Program-made: the position numbers and the translations under genes
DNA from: Actinopolyspora alba
GTDB lineage: Bacteria; Actinomycetota; Actinomycetes; Mycobacteriales; Pseudonocardiaceae
Length of the DNA stretch: 64,000 nucleotides
Reading direction: 5' to 3'
NCBI RefSeq assembly: GCF_900112765.1
Contig: NZ_FOMZ01000006.1
Location: 62,001 to 126,000, forward strand
Part shown: positions 54,030 through 63,226 of the stretch, one piece after another
How positions within the stretch are numbered: position 1 is the stretch's first letter
How the letters are laid out: every line of letters begins with the position of its first letter
Notes under the pieces: generated by a model
Seen by the model: only the letters and a program-made list of their open reading frames with translations
Databases searched by the model: none
Told to the model about the DNA's origin: nothing

Positions 54030-55292
54030 TCAGTCCTCGCCGATCACCGGTGGCGCGACACGCGGCAGGTCGCCGTCGAAGTAGCCGTAGTCACCCACGA
54101 GGTAACTCGGCGTCTCGTGCTCCTCGTCCTCCTCGCCCTGCTGGCCGCGACCGCGTGGCGCTCCCGCCATGCCGCCGCGACCGTTCGCCGCTCCCGAGGA
54201 GGAAGCGCCGCCCGCCGTGGCGGAACCGGTGGACGGGCGCGTGATCCCGGACTGCCCACCGGGGCCGAGGGAACGGCCACCGAGTCCGGCGGAACTCCGT
54301 CCACCCGTTCCGGAGCCGGTGCCCGCCCCCGAACCGCCCGCGAGCGAACCGAGGCCACGTATCGGGATCCGGCTGCCGGGGGCACGTCCGGCCCCGCCCG
54401 CGACGCCGGAACCGCCAGGGGCGCGACCGCTGCCCGAACCGCTTCCGACGCCGCCGCCCGAAGTGCCGGACTGCCCCGGCCGGTGCCCGGAGGAGCCGCC
54501 TTCCGGCGGGCGCTGCCACGCGGAGTGACTGCCCGCGGGCTGGTTGATCCCCGAACCGGCCCGGCCCGTCGACTGGCCCGAAGTGCCGGTGCCTGCCGTG
54601 CCGGTGCCGTGCGTGCCGCTCGAGGTGTCCAGCGATCCGGTCCAGGAGCTGCGGGTGCCCGCGGCAGTGCCGCCGCTCGTGCCCCTGGAGACGGCGAAGC
54701 CGCCGACCTCGGGGTTCGATCCGGAGCGCACACCGGTCTCGACGCCGCCCGGCGGGGGAGCGGTGAACGTGGGGGTCGCGCTGACGGTGGTCTGCGAGGC
54801 TGTGTCGTAGGCCTGGAACGCCGTGACCGCGTCCTGCCGCAACTTCTCGTTGTGCGCCAACGCCTGCTCGTTGTCGGTCTTGCCGCCGGTGAGGCCCGCC
54901 CAGGCCCGCCCGAGGAAGTTCTCCTCCGGGACGGGTTTCTCCTCGGACGCGGCGGGCACGGAGGAGTGCACCCTGCTGAAGGCCTGGCCCTGCTCCTCCA
55001 ACCGCACCGCCTCGGCCGTGGCGTTGTCAGCGGCGACCTCGGTCCACAGCACCACCGGCGACATGGCGCCCTGCATGGCGTCCTGGCCCTTGGACCGGTT
55101 CACGGCCCCGGCCCGCTTCAGCCTGTCCTTGACCTCGGTGGCGAGGTCGCGCATGTACCGCTCCTCGTCACGCCAGCGGCTGCTCTTCTCGTGGAGCGCC
55201 TCGGCGCCCTTGCCGCTGTTGACCCAGGAGCGCATCTGCTCCAGCTGCGCCCCGTCGAGGTTGGACGGCGGCAGCGTGCGTCTGTCCCCCAT
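54030..55292 (-). CDS. PPE-like ESX-associated protein with Gly/Ser-rich C-terminus
   Basis: 420 residues. ATG 55292 has GGGGAG upstream. The first 170 residues are an all-helical PPE/WXG-like domain (LEQMRSWVNSGKGAEALHEKSSRWRDEERYMRDLATEVKDRLKRAGA, MQGAMSPVVLWTEVAADNATAEAVRLEEQGQAFSRVHSSVPAASE). Residues 175-390 are low-complexity Gly/Ser/Thr/Pro, and the acidic C-terminus ends SYLVGDYGYFDGDLPRVAPPVIGED. Such mosaic proteins in Pseudonocardiales replace mycobacterial PPE proteins as type VII substrates. The very high G+C linker creates large antisense frames that are not genes. Partner by position: PE-like protein at 55881. Confidence 0.75.
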   Translation of the reverse strand: MGDRRTLPPSNLDGAQLEQMRSWVNSGKGAEALHEKSSRWRDEERYMRDLATEVKDRLKRAGAVNRSKGQDAMQGAMSPVVLWTEVAADNATAEAVRLEEQGQAFSRVHSSVPAASEEKPVPEENFLGRAWAGLTGGKTDNEQALAHNEKLRQDAVTAFQAYDTASQTTVSATPTFTAPPPGGVETGVRSGSNPEVGGFAVSRGTSGGTAAGTRSSWTGSLDTSSGTHGTGTAGTGTSGQSTGRAGSGINQPAGSHSAWQRPPEGGSSGHRPGQSGTSGGGVGSGSGSGRAPGGSGVAGGAGRAPGSRIPIRGLGSLAGGSGAGTGSGTGGRSSAGLGGRSLGPGGQSGITRPSTGSATAGGASSSGAANGRGGMAGAPRGRGQQGEEDEEHETPSYLVGDYGYFDGDLPRVAPPVIGED

Positions 55293-55306
55293 GATTCGGG
55301 CTCCCC

Positions 55307-55888
55307 TCAGGCGTTGGGCAGGTTCTTGATCGCGGCTTCGGCGAACTCGGTGAAGATCGGGCAGGGATCGGGGCGGTTCTCGGCAGGACGTACCTGGCCG
55401 TTGACCAGTAGAAAACCGTCTTCGGCGACATCGACAGCGATGTAGCAACCGATTCCACTCACGTTCGCCGCATAAGCGGGGTAATCGCGGATTTCTGTTT
55501 TTTCGCCGCCGGGATGCGTCTCTATAGCCTCTGAGATGGTTCGTTCGAAATCAGGAGCGATGAACGCTCCCCAACCTGAATCGGATCCTGCTTCCCCTTT
55601 TTTGTAGTAGCAACCAGAGTTGCCTGCCGATTTGTCTTCGCGTAGCGGTTGATCCACTCCGAGTTTGGTTGCTTGTTGCTTCGTGACGATGGTGCAGGGA
55701 TCGGAGAGGTCGAGGGATTTGGCGGGTGCGGTGCGTTCCGGCAGGATCACTTCGGAGGCGCTGCTGGGTGCGCTCGTGCCGGTTTCGGTGGTGTCCTGCG
55801 CCGCTTGGCCGGTCTGACCACCACTGCATCCGGCGAGCAGCAGCAGTCCGGCTGCCAGGGAGATTCCTGTGGTGAGGGTGTTACGCAT
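55307..55888 (-). CDS. DUF3558 lipoprotein
   Basis: 193 residues. Signal peptide with lipobox LLLLAGCSGG (lipidated Cys about residue 21). The mature part has DPCTIVTKQQATKLGV, GNSGCYYKKGEA, GCYIAVDVAEDGFLLV and DPCPIFTEFAEAAIKNLP, the two-disulfide pattern of DUF3558 (LpqN-like) lipoproteins often found in ESX-related clusters. It is G+C-poorer in places than its neighbours. Its start overlaps the stop of the PE-like gene by 8 bp and the PPE-like gene follows after 14 bp: a tight operon. Confidence 0.85.
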   Translation of the reverse strand: MRNTLTTGISLAAGLLLLAGCSGGQTGQAAQDTTETGTSAPSSASEVILPERTAPAKSLDLSDPCTIVTKQQATKLGVDQPLREDKSAGNSGCYYKKGEAGSDSGWGAFIAPDFERTISEAIETHPGGEKTEIRDYPAYAANVSGIGCYIAVDVAEDGFLLVNGQVRPAENRPDPCPIFTEFAEAAIKNLPNA

Positions 55889-56471
55889 CCTGGATTCCTC
55901 GTTGGAAGCTGTCGGCGGCGTTGGCGTCGTCGGTGCGGGTCTGCTTGGCGCTGGATCGAAGGCTCGCTGCGGTGTCGTTGAACACCTGCGCGAGTTTCAA
56001 GTAGTTCGGGAAGTAGGACCGGTCGTCCCCGTAAGCGACTTGTCCGTGAATCGACGCGGCGCCGGTGCTGACCGGATCGGTACCAGGAGCCGGTACAGAG
56101 CCTAGGCTTTGGAGTTCAAAAGATCGGTCCTCCAGCTCTTGCGCCTTCTCCTCGAAGAATCCCGCCAGCGCGTCGACCTCGTCGGGGTCGACGACCATGC
56201 GCGTGTTGTCGCTGATGGCCTGGGCCAGTTCGGCCTTGGTGTTGGCGCGTTCGGCGATCCGGGCGATGTCGGCCACCTCCTTGGCGAAGCCGGGGCCGGG
56301 GAACAGCGCGTTGTCGGCCACGTCCTGCATCTCGGCGTCCATCGCCGCCTGGTCCGCCGCATCCATCCCGGACTGAGCGTTCGTTCCCGAACCACTCGAT
56401 TCGCCCGTACTCGACTGTCCGTTCGCCTCGTCGGCCACGCCTTCCCCCTGAAGGTCACTCGTACGTGTCAT
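55881..56471 (-). CDS. PE/WXG-like ESX-associated protein
   Basis: 196 residues. ATG 56471; GGGCGAG upstream. A Ser/Gly/Asn-rich N-terminus (residues 1-50) leads to a helical hairpin, FPGPGFAKEVADIARIAERANTKAELAQAISDNTRMVVDPDEVDALAGFFEEKAQELEDRSFELQSLGSVPAPGTDPVSTGAA, resembling the PE-type domain (VDPDEVDALAGFFEE...L), then YFPNYLKLAQVFNDTAASLRSSAKQTRTDDANAADSFQRGI, a WXG-like helix. First gene of the ESX-associated operon and the natural partner for the PPE-like protein. Family call by pattern and context. Confidence 0.68.
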   Translation of the reverse strand: MTRTSDLQGEGVADEANGQSSTGESSGSGTNAQSGMDAADQAAMDAEMQDVADNALFPGPGFAKEVADIARIAERANTKAELAQAISDNTRMVVDPDEVDALAGFFEEKAQELEDRSFELQSLGSVPAPGTDPVSTGAASIHGQVAYGDDRSYFPNYLKLAQVFNDTAASLRSSAKQTRTDDANAADSFQRGIQDA

Positions 56472-56631
56472 GCGCTCGCCCGGCTGCATGATCAGTTGCC
56501 CATCGGGAACGTACCGCACCGCGCACTCCGCGTGTGCCGGGTTCAGCACATCCGGCGAAAGCACCGCCGCCACCGGCTCGCCCGAGTGAGTGGATCGGCA
56601 GCCTGGGTGGGAACCGGAAGCCTCGCGGTTG

Positions 56632-56673
56632 CGCCACCTCTCCGGCGGGCGCAGCATCGCCGGAGAGGTGGCG
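56632..56673 (+). promoter_or_regulatory. Perfect 16-bp hairpin in the formate dehydrogenase leader
   Basis: CGCCACCTCTCCGGCG (56632-56647) and CGCCGGAGAGGTGGCG (56658-56673) pair without mismatch around a 10-nt loop and end 17 bp before the fdh start. The best Shine-Dalgarno-like run, GGAGAGGTGG, lies inside the right arm. It may be a regulatory RNA structure for the plus-strand gene or a barrier between the divergent operons. Confidence 0.55.
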
Positions 56674-56690
56674 AGAGTTGGTGATCGGCG

Positions 56691-59600
56691 ATGCGGGAAT
56701 GGCTGCGCTGGCCCGTGCTGCGCCAGTTGACGGGCTCCGACCCGCTCGGTCGCGGGCAGGCGGCCCGCTCCGCCGCCACCGACCGCGAGCACGCCCGCAC
56801 CGAGGACGCCGACGAGGTGGTCGGATCGGTGTGCCCGTACTGCGCCGTGGGATGCGCGCAGCGCGTCTACGTGCGTGACGGGGCCGTCACCCAGATCGAG
56901 GGCGATCCCGACTCGCCGGTTAGCCGGGGCAGGCTCTGCCCGAAGGGCTCGGCCAGCCGCTCGTTGGTGACCTCGCCCGCCAGGCGGACCAGGGTCGCCT
57001 ACCGACGGCCGTACGGTACCGAGTGGGAGGAACTGGATCTCGACACGGCGGTCGACATGATCGCCGAGCGGGTGATCCGCACCCGGGACGAGACCTGGCA
57101 GGAGACCGATTCGGACGGTACGCGGCTGCGCCGCACCATGGGAATCGCGAGTCTGGGCGGGGCCACGCTGGACAATGAGGAAAACTACCTCATGAAGAAG
57201 CTCTACACCGCCCTCGGCGCCATCCAGATCGAGAACCAGGCCCGCATTTGACACTCCTCCACGGTTCCCGGTCTGGGAACCTCGTTCGGCCGTGGTGGGG
57301 CCACAACCTTCCAGCAGGACCTGCGCAACTCCGACTGCGTCGTGATTCAGGGGTCCAACATGGCCGAAGCCCACCCGGTCGGGTTCCAGTGGGTGATGGA
57401 AGCCAAACGGCGCGGCGCGAAGGTCATTCACATCGATCCACGATTCACCCGTACCTCGGCCATGGCCGACACGTTCGTGCCGCTGCGAGCGGGCAGCGAC
57501 ATCGCCCTGCTCGGCGGGCTGATCAACTACGTGCTGCGGGGTGGGCACTACTTCCACGAGTACGTGGCCGCCTACACCAACGCGGCCACGATCGTCGACG
57601 AGTCCTACGCCGACACCGAGGATCTCGACGGTGTGTTCTCCGGCTTCACCGGAAGCGGTTACGACCAGAGCAGCTGGTACTACCAGGGGGCGCGGATCAA
57701 CCCGGCGGCGGGCGAGCGTGACCAGTGGAACGACGTCTTCGGTTCACCCGATCCCGACCGAGCGGCCTCGGAGGGCGAGTCGACGCCTCGTGCCGAGCCC
57801 GAGACCGATCCGAGCCTGACCCATCCGCGCTGCGTGTTCCAGATCCTCAAGCGCCACTTCGCCCGCTACACCCCGGAGCTCGTGGAGCAGCTGTGTGGCA
57901 TCGACCGCCGGCGATTCCACGAGGTCGCCGAGGCGCTGGTCGCCAACTCCGGAAGGGAGCGCACCACCGCCTTCGCCTACGCGGTGGGATGGACCCACCA
58001 CACGGTGGGGGTGCAGTACATCCGGGCCGCCTCCATCCTGCAGCTGTTGCTCGGCAACATCGGCAGACCCGGCGGCGGGATTCTCGCGCTGCGGGGGCAC
58101 GCCAGCATCCAGGGCTCGACAGACATCCCCACCCTGTTCGACCTGCTGCCCGGCTACATCCCGATGCCGCAGGCACACCCGAACCTCTCGCTGGACGGGT
58201 TCGTGGCCACCAACGCCGCCGACAAGGGGTACTGGGGCAACATCCGCGACTACGTCGTCAGCCTGCTCAAGGCCTGGTGGGGCGAGTACGCCACCGCCGA
58301 GAACGATTTCCGGTTCGATCACCTGCCCCGGCTCACCGGTGACCACGGCAGTTTCCGCACCGTGATCGACCAGATCGAGGGCGGGGTGCGCGGCTACTTC
58401 GTCATCGGCGAGAACCCGGCCGTGGGTACCGCCAACGCGCACCAGCAGCGCATGGGGCTGGCCAATCTGGACTGGCTGGTGGTGCGCGATCTGAACATGA
58501 TCGAGACGGCCACGTTCTGGAAGAACGGTCCGGAGATCGACGAGGGCGAGACCACGCCGTCCGAGATCGGCACCGAGGTGTTCTTCCTGCCCGCGGCGGC
58601 GCACACCGAGAAGGACGGCACGTTCACCAACACCCAGCGCATGCTGCAGTGGCACCACAAGGCCGTCGAACCCACCGGCGACCAGCGCAGCGACCTGTGG
58701 TTCTTCTACCACCTGGGGCTGCGGATCAAGTCCAAGCTCGCGGCCCGCAGGTTCGAACGCGACGCGCGGCAGCGGGAACGCGACCGCCCCGTCCTGGAAC
58801 TGACTTGGGACTACCCCACCGAAGGGGAGATCGCCGAACCGAGCGCGGACGCCGTGCTCCGCGAGATCAACGGCACCGACGCGGACGGCCGGGCGCTGTC
58901 CTCCTACACCCTGCTGCGCTCCGACGGTTCGACACGTTCGGGATGTTGGATCTACTGCGGCGTCTACGCGGGTGAGATCAATCGAGCAGCCCGGCGGGAA
59001 CCGGGTGAGCGGCAGTCCTGGGTCGCCCCCGAGTGGGGCTGGGCATGGCCCGCCAACCGGCGGATCCTGTACAACCGCGCCGCCGCGGATCCGCAGGGCA
59101 GACCGTGGAGCGACCGCAAGGCCTACGTCTGGTGGGACGCAGAACAGCGGCGCTGGACCGGCCACGACGTGCCCGACTTCGACGCGACCAAACCTCCCGA
59201 CTACCTGCCCGCCGCCGACGCGCACGGCCCCGACGCGCTGCGCGGCACCGACCCCTTCGTCATGCAGGGTGACGGGCTCGGCTGGTTGTACGCACCCGCC
59301 GGACTGCGCGACGGTCCGTTGCCCACCCACTACGAACCGCAGGAATCACCGCTGCGCAACACGCTGCACTCCACGCAGCGAAACCCCGCACGGCAGCTGT
59401 ACCACCGCCCGGAGAACCGATACCAACCCAGCGGTGCCGAACCGGGAGCGGAGGTGTTTCCCTACGTGTTCACCACGTTCCGGCTCACCGAGCACCACAC
59501 GGCGGGCGGGATGAGTCGGTGGTTGCCGCACCTGGCCGAGCTGGCCCCGGCCATGTTCTTCGAACTCTCCCCGGAGCTGGCGGCCGAGCGCGAGCTGGTT

Positions 59601-59999
59601 CATCTCGGCTGGGCCACGGTGATCACCGCACGCGGAGCGATCGAGGGACGCGTGCTGATCACGCAACGGATCCGTCCGCTGCGTTCGAACGGCAGGACGC
59701 TGCACCAGATCGGCATCCCCTGGCACTGGGGCCCCAACGGGTTGACCACCGGTGACGCCGCGAACGAGTTGCTCGGGGTCGCGCTGGACCCCACCGTGCA
59801 CATCATGGAGACCAAGGCGGGCACCTGCGACATCCGTCCCGGCAGCAGACCACGCGGTGCGGAACTCGGCACGCTGCTCGCCACCTACCGCGCACGGGCG
59901 GGCATCACCGAGGACACCGGCACCGAGGATTCGCCTTCGGCGGCGGACGCCCGGTACCCGGACGTGAGCGACACCGACGGAGGTGGGGATGAGTCCTGA
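56691..59999 (+). CDS. fdhA: Formate dehydrogenase alpha subunit, selenocysteine-containing
   Basis: 1103 codons with an in-frame UGA at 57249 read as selenocysteine (Sec187); the frame, codon bias and homology continue unbroken across it (QARI-Sec-HSSTVPGLGTSFGRGGATTFQQDLRNSDCVVIQGSNMAEAHPVGF). The N-terminal [4Fe-4S] site is VCPYCAVGCAQ...LCPKGSA (Cys48, 51, 55, 83). Mo/W-bis-MGD-binding and catalytic His follow Sec directly, as in FdnG/FdoG. The C-terminal MopB domain (HTAGGMSRWLPHLAELAP.. FFELSPELAAER) is complete. It oxidises formate to CO2 and passes electrons to the beta subunit encoded next. No twin-arginine signal is seen, suggesting a cytoplasmic active site. SECIS at 57249-57281. 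Confidence 0.95.
57249..57281 (+). promoter_or_regulatory. SECIS element for selenocysteine insertion
   Basis: After the UGA (57249-57251) and an 11-nt spacer comes the hairpin GGTTCCC-GGTCT-GGGAACC (57263-57281). The apical loop GGUCU starts at position 22 counting from the U of UGA, exactly as in E. coli fdhF, and is the SelB contact. The 7-bp stem is perfect. Confidence 0.93.
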
Positions 60000-61008
60000 C
60001 GGCGCTGCCGAACACCCGCTGTTCGGGCTCGCGCGTGCGGCACAGCCCGGTGGCGATGTCCGGACGTCCGCATCCGGCCCCGTGGATTCCCCGGCGGGAG
60101 GCAACCGACTCAGCGGCCCGCTGGCCGATCCCAGCGCCGAGGCGGGTTACTCGGAGCGGCATCCCGAGCGGATGGGGTTCTTCACCGACACCAGCGTGTG
60201 CATCGGGTGCAAGGCGTGCGAGGTCGCCTGCAAGGAGTGGAACCTGCTGGAAGAGGACGGGCTGGATCTGACCGGCATGTCCTACGACAACACCACCGAA
60301 CTCGGTGCCACCACGTGGCGGCACGTGGCCTTCGTCGAACAGCGGATCGACCCTTCGACGCGTGCCCGCGTGGATATCGGGATGCCCGGGATGGGAGCCC
60401 CGAGCACTACCCCGGAAGAGGGCGCGGACTCCGATGCCACCGAGGTGCGCTGGCTGATGTCCTCGGACGTGTGCAAGCACTGCACCCATGCCGCCTGTCT
60501 GGACGTGTGTCCGACGGGAGCGTTGATCCGCAGCGAGTACGGCACGGTCGTGGTGCAGGACGACGTGTGCAACGGGTGTGGCTACTGCGTTCCCGCCTGC
60601 CCCTACGGTGTGATCGACATCCATCCCGACAACGGCGGAGCGTTCAAGTGCACGTTGTGCCAGGACCGGCTCGGTTCGGGACTCGCTCCGGCGTGTGCCA
60701 CCGCCTGTCCCACCGAGTCCATTCAGTACGGCCCGCTCGACCAGTTGCGGCAGCGGGCCGAGCAACGCCTCGAACAGCTGCACGAGCAGGGGATGACCGA
60801 AGCCAGGCTCTACGGGCAGGACCCCACCGACGGTGTGGGAGGTGACGGGGCGTTCTTCCTGCTGTTGGACGAGCCCGAGGTCTACGGTCTGCCACCGGAC
60901 CCGGTGGTCACCACGCGGGATCTGCCCGCCATGGCCGCACACGCCGCGATCGCCGCCGCGACGGCCGCGTTGACCGTAGCGGCCTGTTTCCTGGGAGGTC
61001 GTCGTTGA
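59989..61008 (+). CDS. fdhB: Formate dehydrogenase iron-sulfur (beta) subunit
   Basis: 339 residues. ATG 59989 has GGAGG 5 nt upstream and overlaps the alpha stop by 11 bp. After a 60-residue Pro/Ser-rich extension it carries four ferredoxin-type cysteine sets: CIGCKACEVAC, CKHCTHAACLDVC, CNGCGYCVPAC and CTLCQ...CATAC. These are the four [4Fe-4S] clusters of FdnH-like subunits that relay electrons from the alpha subunit. A C-terminal hydrophobic segment (HAAIAAATAALTVAACFLGG) may anchor it to the membrane subunit encoded next. Confidence 0.93.
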   Translation: MSPDGAAEHPLFGLARAAQPGGDVRTSASGPVDSPAGGNRLSGPLADPSAEAGYSERHPERMGFFTDTSVCIGCKACEVACKEWNLLEEDGLDLTGMSYDNTTELGATTWRHVAFVEQRIDPSTRARVDIGMPGMGAPSTTPEEGADSDATEVRWLMSSDVCKHCTHAACLDVCPTGALIRSEYGTVVVQDDVCNGCGYCVPACPYGVIDIHPDNGGAFKCTLCQDRLGSGLAPACATACPTESIQYGPLDQLRQRAEQRLEQLHEQGMTEARLYGQDPTDGVGGDGAFFLLLDEPEVYGLPPDPVVTTRDLPAMAAHAAIAAATAALTVAACFLGGRR

Positions 61009-61955
61009 AGGCGCGAGCGGACCGCGGTGCGGGCGCGGAGGGCTCCGACCGGAGTGCGGGACACGAAACGCGGGAGCCGTTTCGCTCGTACTACGGCAGG
61101 CCGATCATCAAGGAACCGACCTGGAAGGTTCCCGACGTGCCCGCCTACCTCTATCTGGGAGGCATGGCGGGCGCCTCGTCCGTCATGGGAGCCCTCGCTC
61201 AGCTACGTGGGTACTCCCGGCTGCGCCGGGTCGGGCTGCTCTGCGCGGCGGGAGGTTCCGGTGCCAGCGTGCTGGCGCTCATTCACGATCTCGGCCGGCC
61301 GCGACGGTTCCTGAACATGTTGCGCGTGTTCAAACCCACCTCGCCGTTGAGCGTGGGATCCTGGATCCTCGCTCCGTTCTCCGCGCTCAGCGGTGCCGTC
61401 GCGGTCTCCGAACTCACCGGGTTCGCTCGTCCCCTCGCCAGGGTGGTGGCCGGGTTCGCGGCGGTACTTGCTCCGGCGATGACGACCTACACGGCGGTGC
61501 TGCTCGCCGACACGGCGGTACCCGGCTGGCACGAGACTCGTCGTGAGCTTCCCTTCGTGTTCGCTTTCAGCTCGGTGGCGGCGGCCGGTGCGCTGGGAAC
61601 GGGATTGGCACCGCGGTCGGAGGCCGCTCCGGCCCGGCGAATGGCCGTGATCGGGTCTCTCGGTGAACTGCTCGCGAGCCGGGTGCTGGAACAGCGGGCG
61701 GGCAGGATCGCCGAGGCTTACCGCACGGGCAGGGCGGGCACTACGTTGCGGACGGCTCGCGTGCTGGCAGCGGGATGTGCCCTCGGCGCGTTGTTCGCTC
61801 GGCGCAGCGGGAGCGTGGCGGTGCTGGTGGCCGCCAGTGGCACCGCCGCGTCGGCAGCCACTCGTTACGGGGTGTTCGAAGCGGGGCGGGAGACGGCTAG
61901 GGATCCCTACTACACGGTGGTGCCGCAGCGACAGGACGGCCGATCCGAGCGGTGA
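61005..61955 (+). CDS. NrfD/PsrC-like membrane subunit
   Basis: 316 residues. TTG 61005 overlaps the beta stop by 4 bp and follows GGGAGG. A soluble N-terminus with SYYGRPIIKEPTWKVPDVPAYLYLGGMAGASSVMGA is typical of actinobacterial NrfD-type quinone-reactive subunits. About eight transmembrane helices follow, with GRPRRFLNMLRVFKPTSPLSVGSWIL (quinone-site region). It replaces the cytochrome b gamma subunit of E. coli and would pass formate electrons to menaquinone. The three genes form a complete membrane-bound formate:quinone oxidoreductase. No FdhD/FdhE-type maturation gene is in the window. Confidence 0.9.
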   Translation: MKARADRGAGAEGSDRSAGHETREPFRSYYGRPIIKEPTWKVPDVPAYLYLGGMAGASSVMGALAQLRGYSRLRRVGLLCAAGGSGASVLALIHDLGRPRRFLNMLRVFKPTSPLSVGSWILAPFSALSGAVAVSELTGFARPLARVVAGFAAVLAPAMTTYTAVLLADTAVPGWHETRRELPFVFAFSSVAAAGALGTGLAPRSEAAPARRMAVIGSLGELLASRVLEQRAGRIAEAYRTGRAGTTLRTARVLAAGCALGALFARRSGSVAVLVAASGTAASAATRYGVFEAGRETARDPYYTVVPQRQDGRSER

Positions 61956-62104
61956 CGACGGCGCACCCCACCTCGTTTTCCTCCCCGGTTGGTCGCGTGC
62001 GCTGCGAGAAGCACGGAGATACCGGAGGATGGGGCGAACAGCCACAGCCGTCCCGTCGGTTGGTCCGACAACCGCAGCGGGTGCCAGCGAGGGAGGCGGA
62101 GATC

Positions 62105-63097
62105 ATGCCGACTACGCCAGGCGGATTACACCACGTGACCGCGATCGCTACGGATCCACAGCGCAACGCGGATTTCTACCGAACCGCACTGGGGCTGCGA
62201 CTGGTCAAACGGACCGTCAACTTCGACGCTCCGGACACCTATCATCTCTACTTCGGGGGTGAATCGGGTCAGCCCGGGACACTGATCACCTTCTTTCCCT
62301 GGCCCGCGGCTCCGCGTGGACGTCGTGGTGCCGGGCAGACCACGACCGTTGCCTTCTCCGTTCCGCAGCATTCGCTGGGGTGGTGGCAGCAGCATCTCGA
62401 CGGTCTCGAGGTGAACGTCGGCACTCCCACCAGCAGGTCGAGCGAGGAGACCCTGACGGTCGCCGATCCGGACGGTCTGTTGATCGAGTTGGTCGGGCAT
62501 CCCGAGGCGGACTCCCGCTCGCCCTGGGAGGAGGGGCCCATCCCACCCGAGTACGCCATACGGGGACTTCACTCGGTCACCGTGACGGAAATCGGTCATG
62601 AGCACACCGCTGAACTGTTGACCGAGACCATGGGGTTCCGGCTCGTGGAGGAGTCCGGCGCGCGTTTCCGATTCGCCACGGGGGCCGGTGGGTCCGGCGC
62701 GATGGTGGACGTGCTGTGCAGTCCGGAAGCCCCGCTGGGGATGGTCGCGGCGGGTACTGTGCACCATATCGCCTGGCGTGCTTCCGACGACGCCGAACAG
62801 GTCGACTGGCGGAACACGCTGCTGGATCAGGGGCTCGACGTGACCCCGGTGCTGGACCGTCGCTACTTCCACTCCATCTACTTCCGTGAACCCGGTGGCG
62901 TGTTGTTCGAGATCGCCACCGATCCACCGGGTTTCACCGTCGACGAGCCGTTGATGGAGTTGGGCAGGGCATTGAAACTCCCTCCGTGGCTGGAGCCCTC
63001 CCGCGCCGAGATCGAGCAGGTGCTGCCCACGCTCAGGGTTCCCGCTCCGGACGAGGAGATCACTTTCACACCGCCACCCGCGCAGCGCACGAGGTGA
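62105..63097 (+). CDS. Ring-cleaving dioxygenase-like VOC protein (MhqO/MhqA type)
   Basis: 330 residues. ATG 62105 follows GGAGGCGGAG. Two VOC modules: GLHHVTAIATDPQRNADFYRTALGLRLVKRTVNFDAPDTYHLYFGGESGQPGTLITFFPWP (residues 6-65) and GLHSVTVTEIGHEHTAELLTETMGFRLVEESG (155-186), with metal-ligand His in HHVT and HHIAWRA and Glu in YFREPGGVLFEIATDPPGF. This is the glyoxalase/extradiol-dioxygenase family to which Bacillus MhqO/MhqA (hydroquinone dioxygenases) belong. Probable role: detoxification of hydroquinone-like compounds. It is 149 bp from the formate dehydrogenase operon and likely separate. Confidence 0.88.
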   Translation: MPTTPGGLHHVTAIATDPQRNADFYRTALGLRLVKRTVNFDAPDTYHLYFGGESGQPGTLITFFPWPAAPRGRRGAGQTTTVAFSVPQHSLGWWQQHLDGLEVNVGTPTSRSSEETLTVADPDGLLIELVGHPEADSRSPWEEGPIPPEYAIRGLHSVTVTEIGHEHTAELLTETMGFRLVEESGARFRFATGAGGSGAMVDVLCSPEAPLGMVAAGTVHHIAWRASDDAEQVDWRNTLLDQGLDVTPVLDRRYFHSIYFREPGGVLFEIATDPPGFTVDEPLMELGRALKLPPWLEPSRAEIEQVLPTLRVPAPDEEITFTPPPAQRTR

Positions 63098-63226
63098 GCG
63101 CTCCCCGCGGTTTTCCGATGGTCGTTCTCGACGAGGGCGTCCGAGGCTCGGATGCGAGTTGGCCACCTCCCGCGAAGCGTCGATGTCCCGGAGCCGGCTC
63201 GGAACAGGTCGGGGAGGGGAGAGGTG

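Noticed and set aside
54117-55445. A 442-codon plus-strand frame opposite the PPE-like gene
   Set aside because: It mirrors the Gly/Ser-rich linker and shows low-complexity Ala/Arg/Gly composition with no recognisable domain; shadow of the real minus-strand gene.
56691-57251. Formate dehydrogenase as a pseudogene with a premature stop
   Set aside because: The stop is UGA at the known Sec position, with a SECIS hairpin and complete Sec machinery nearby; the downstream frame is intact and in register.
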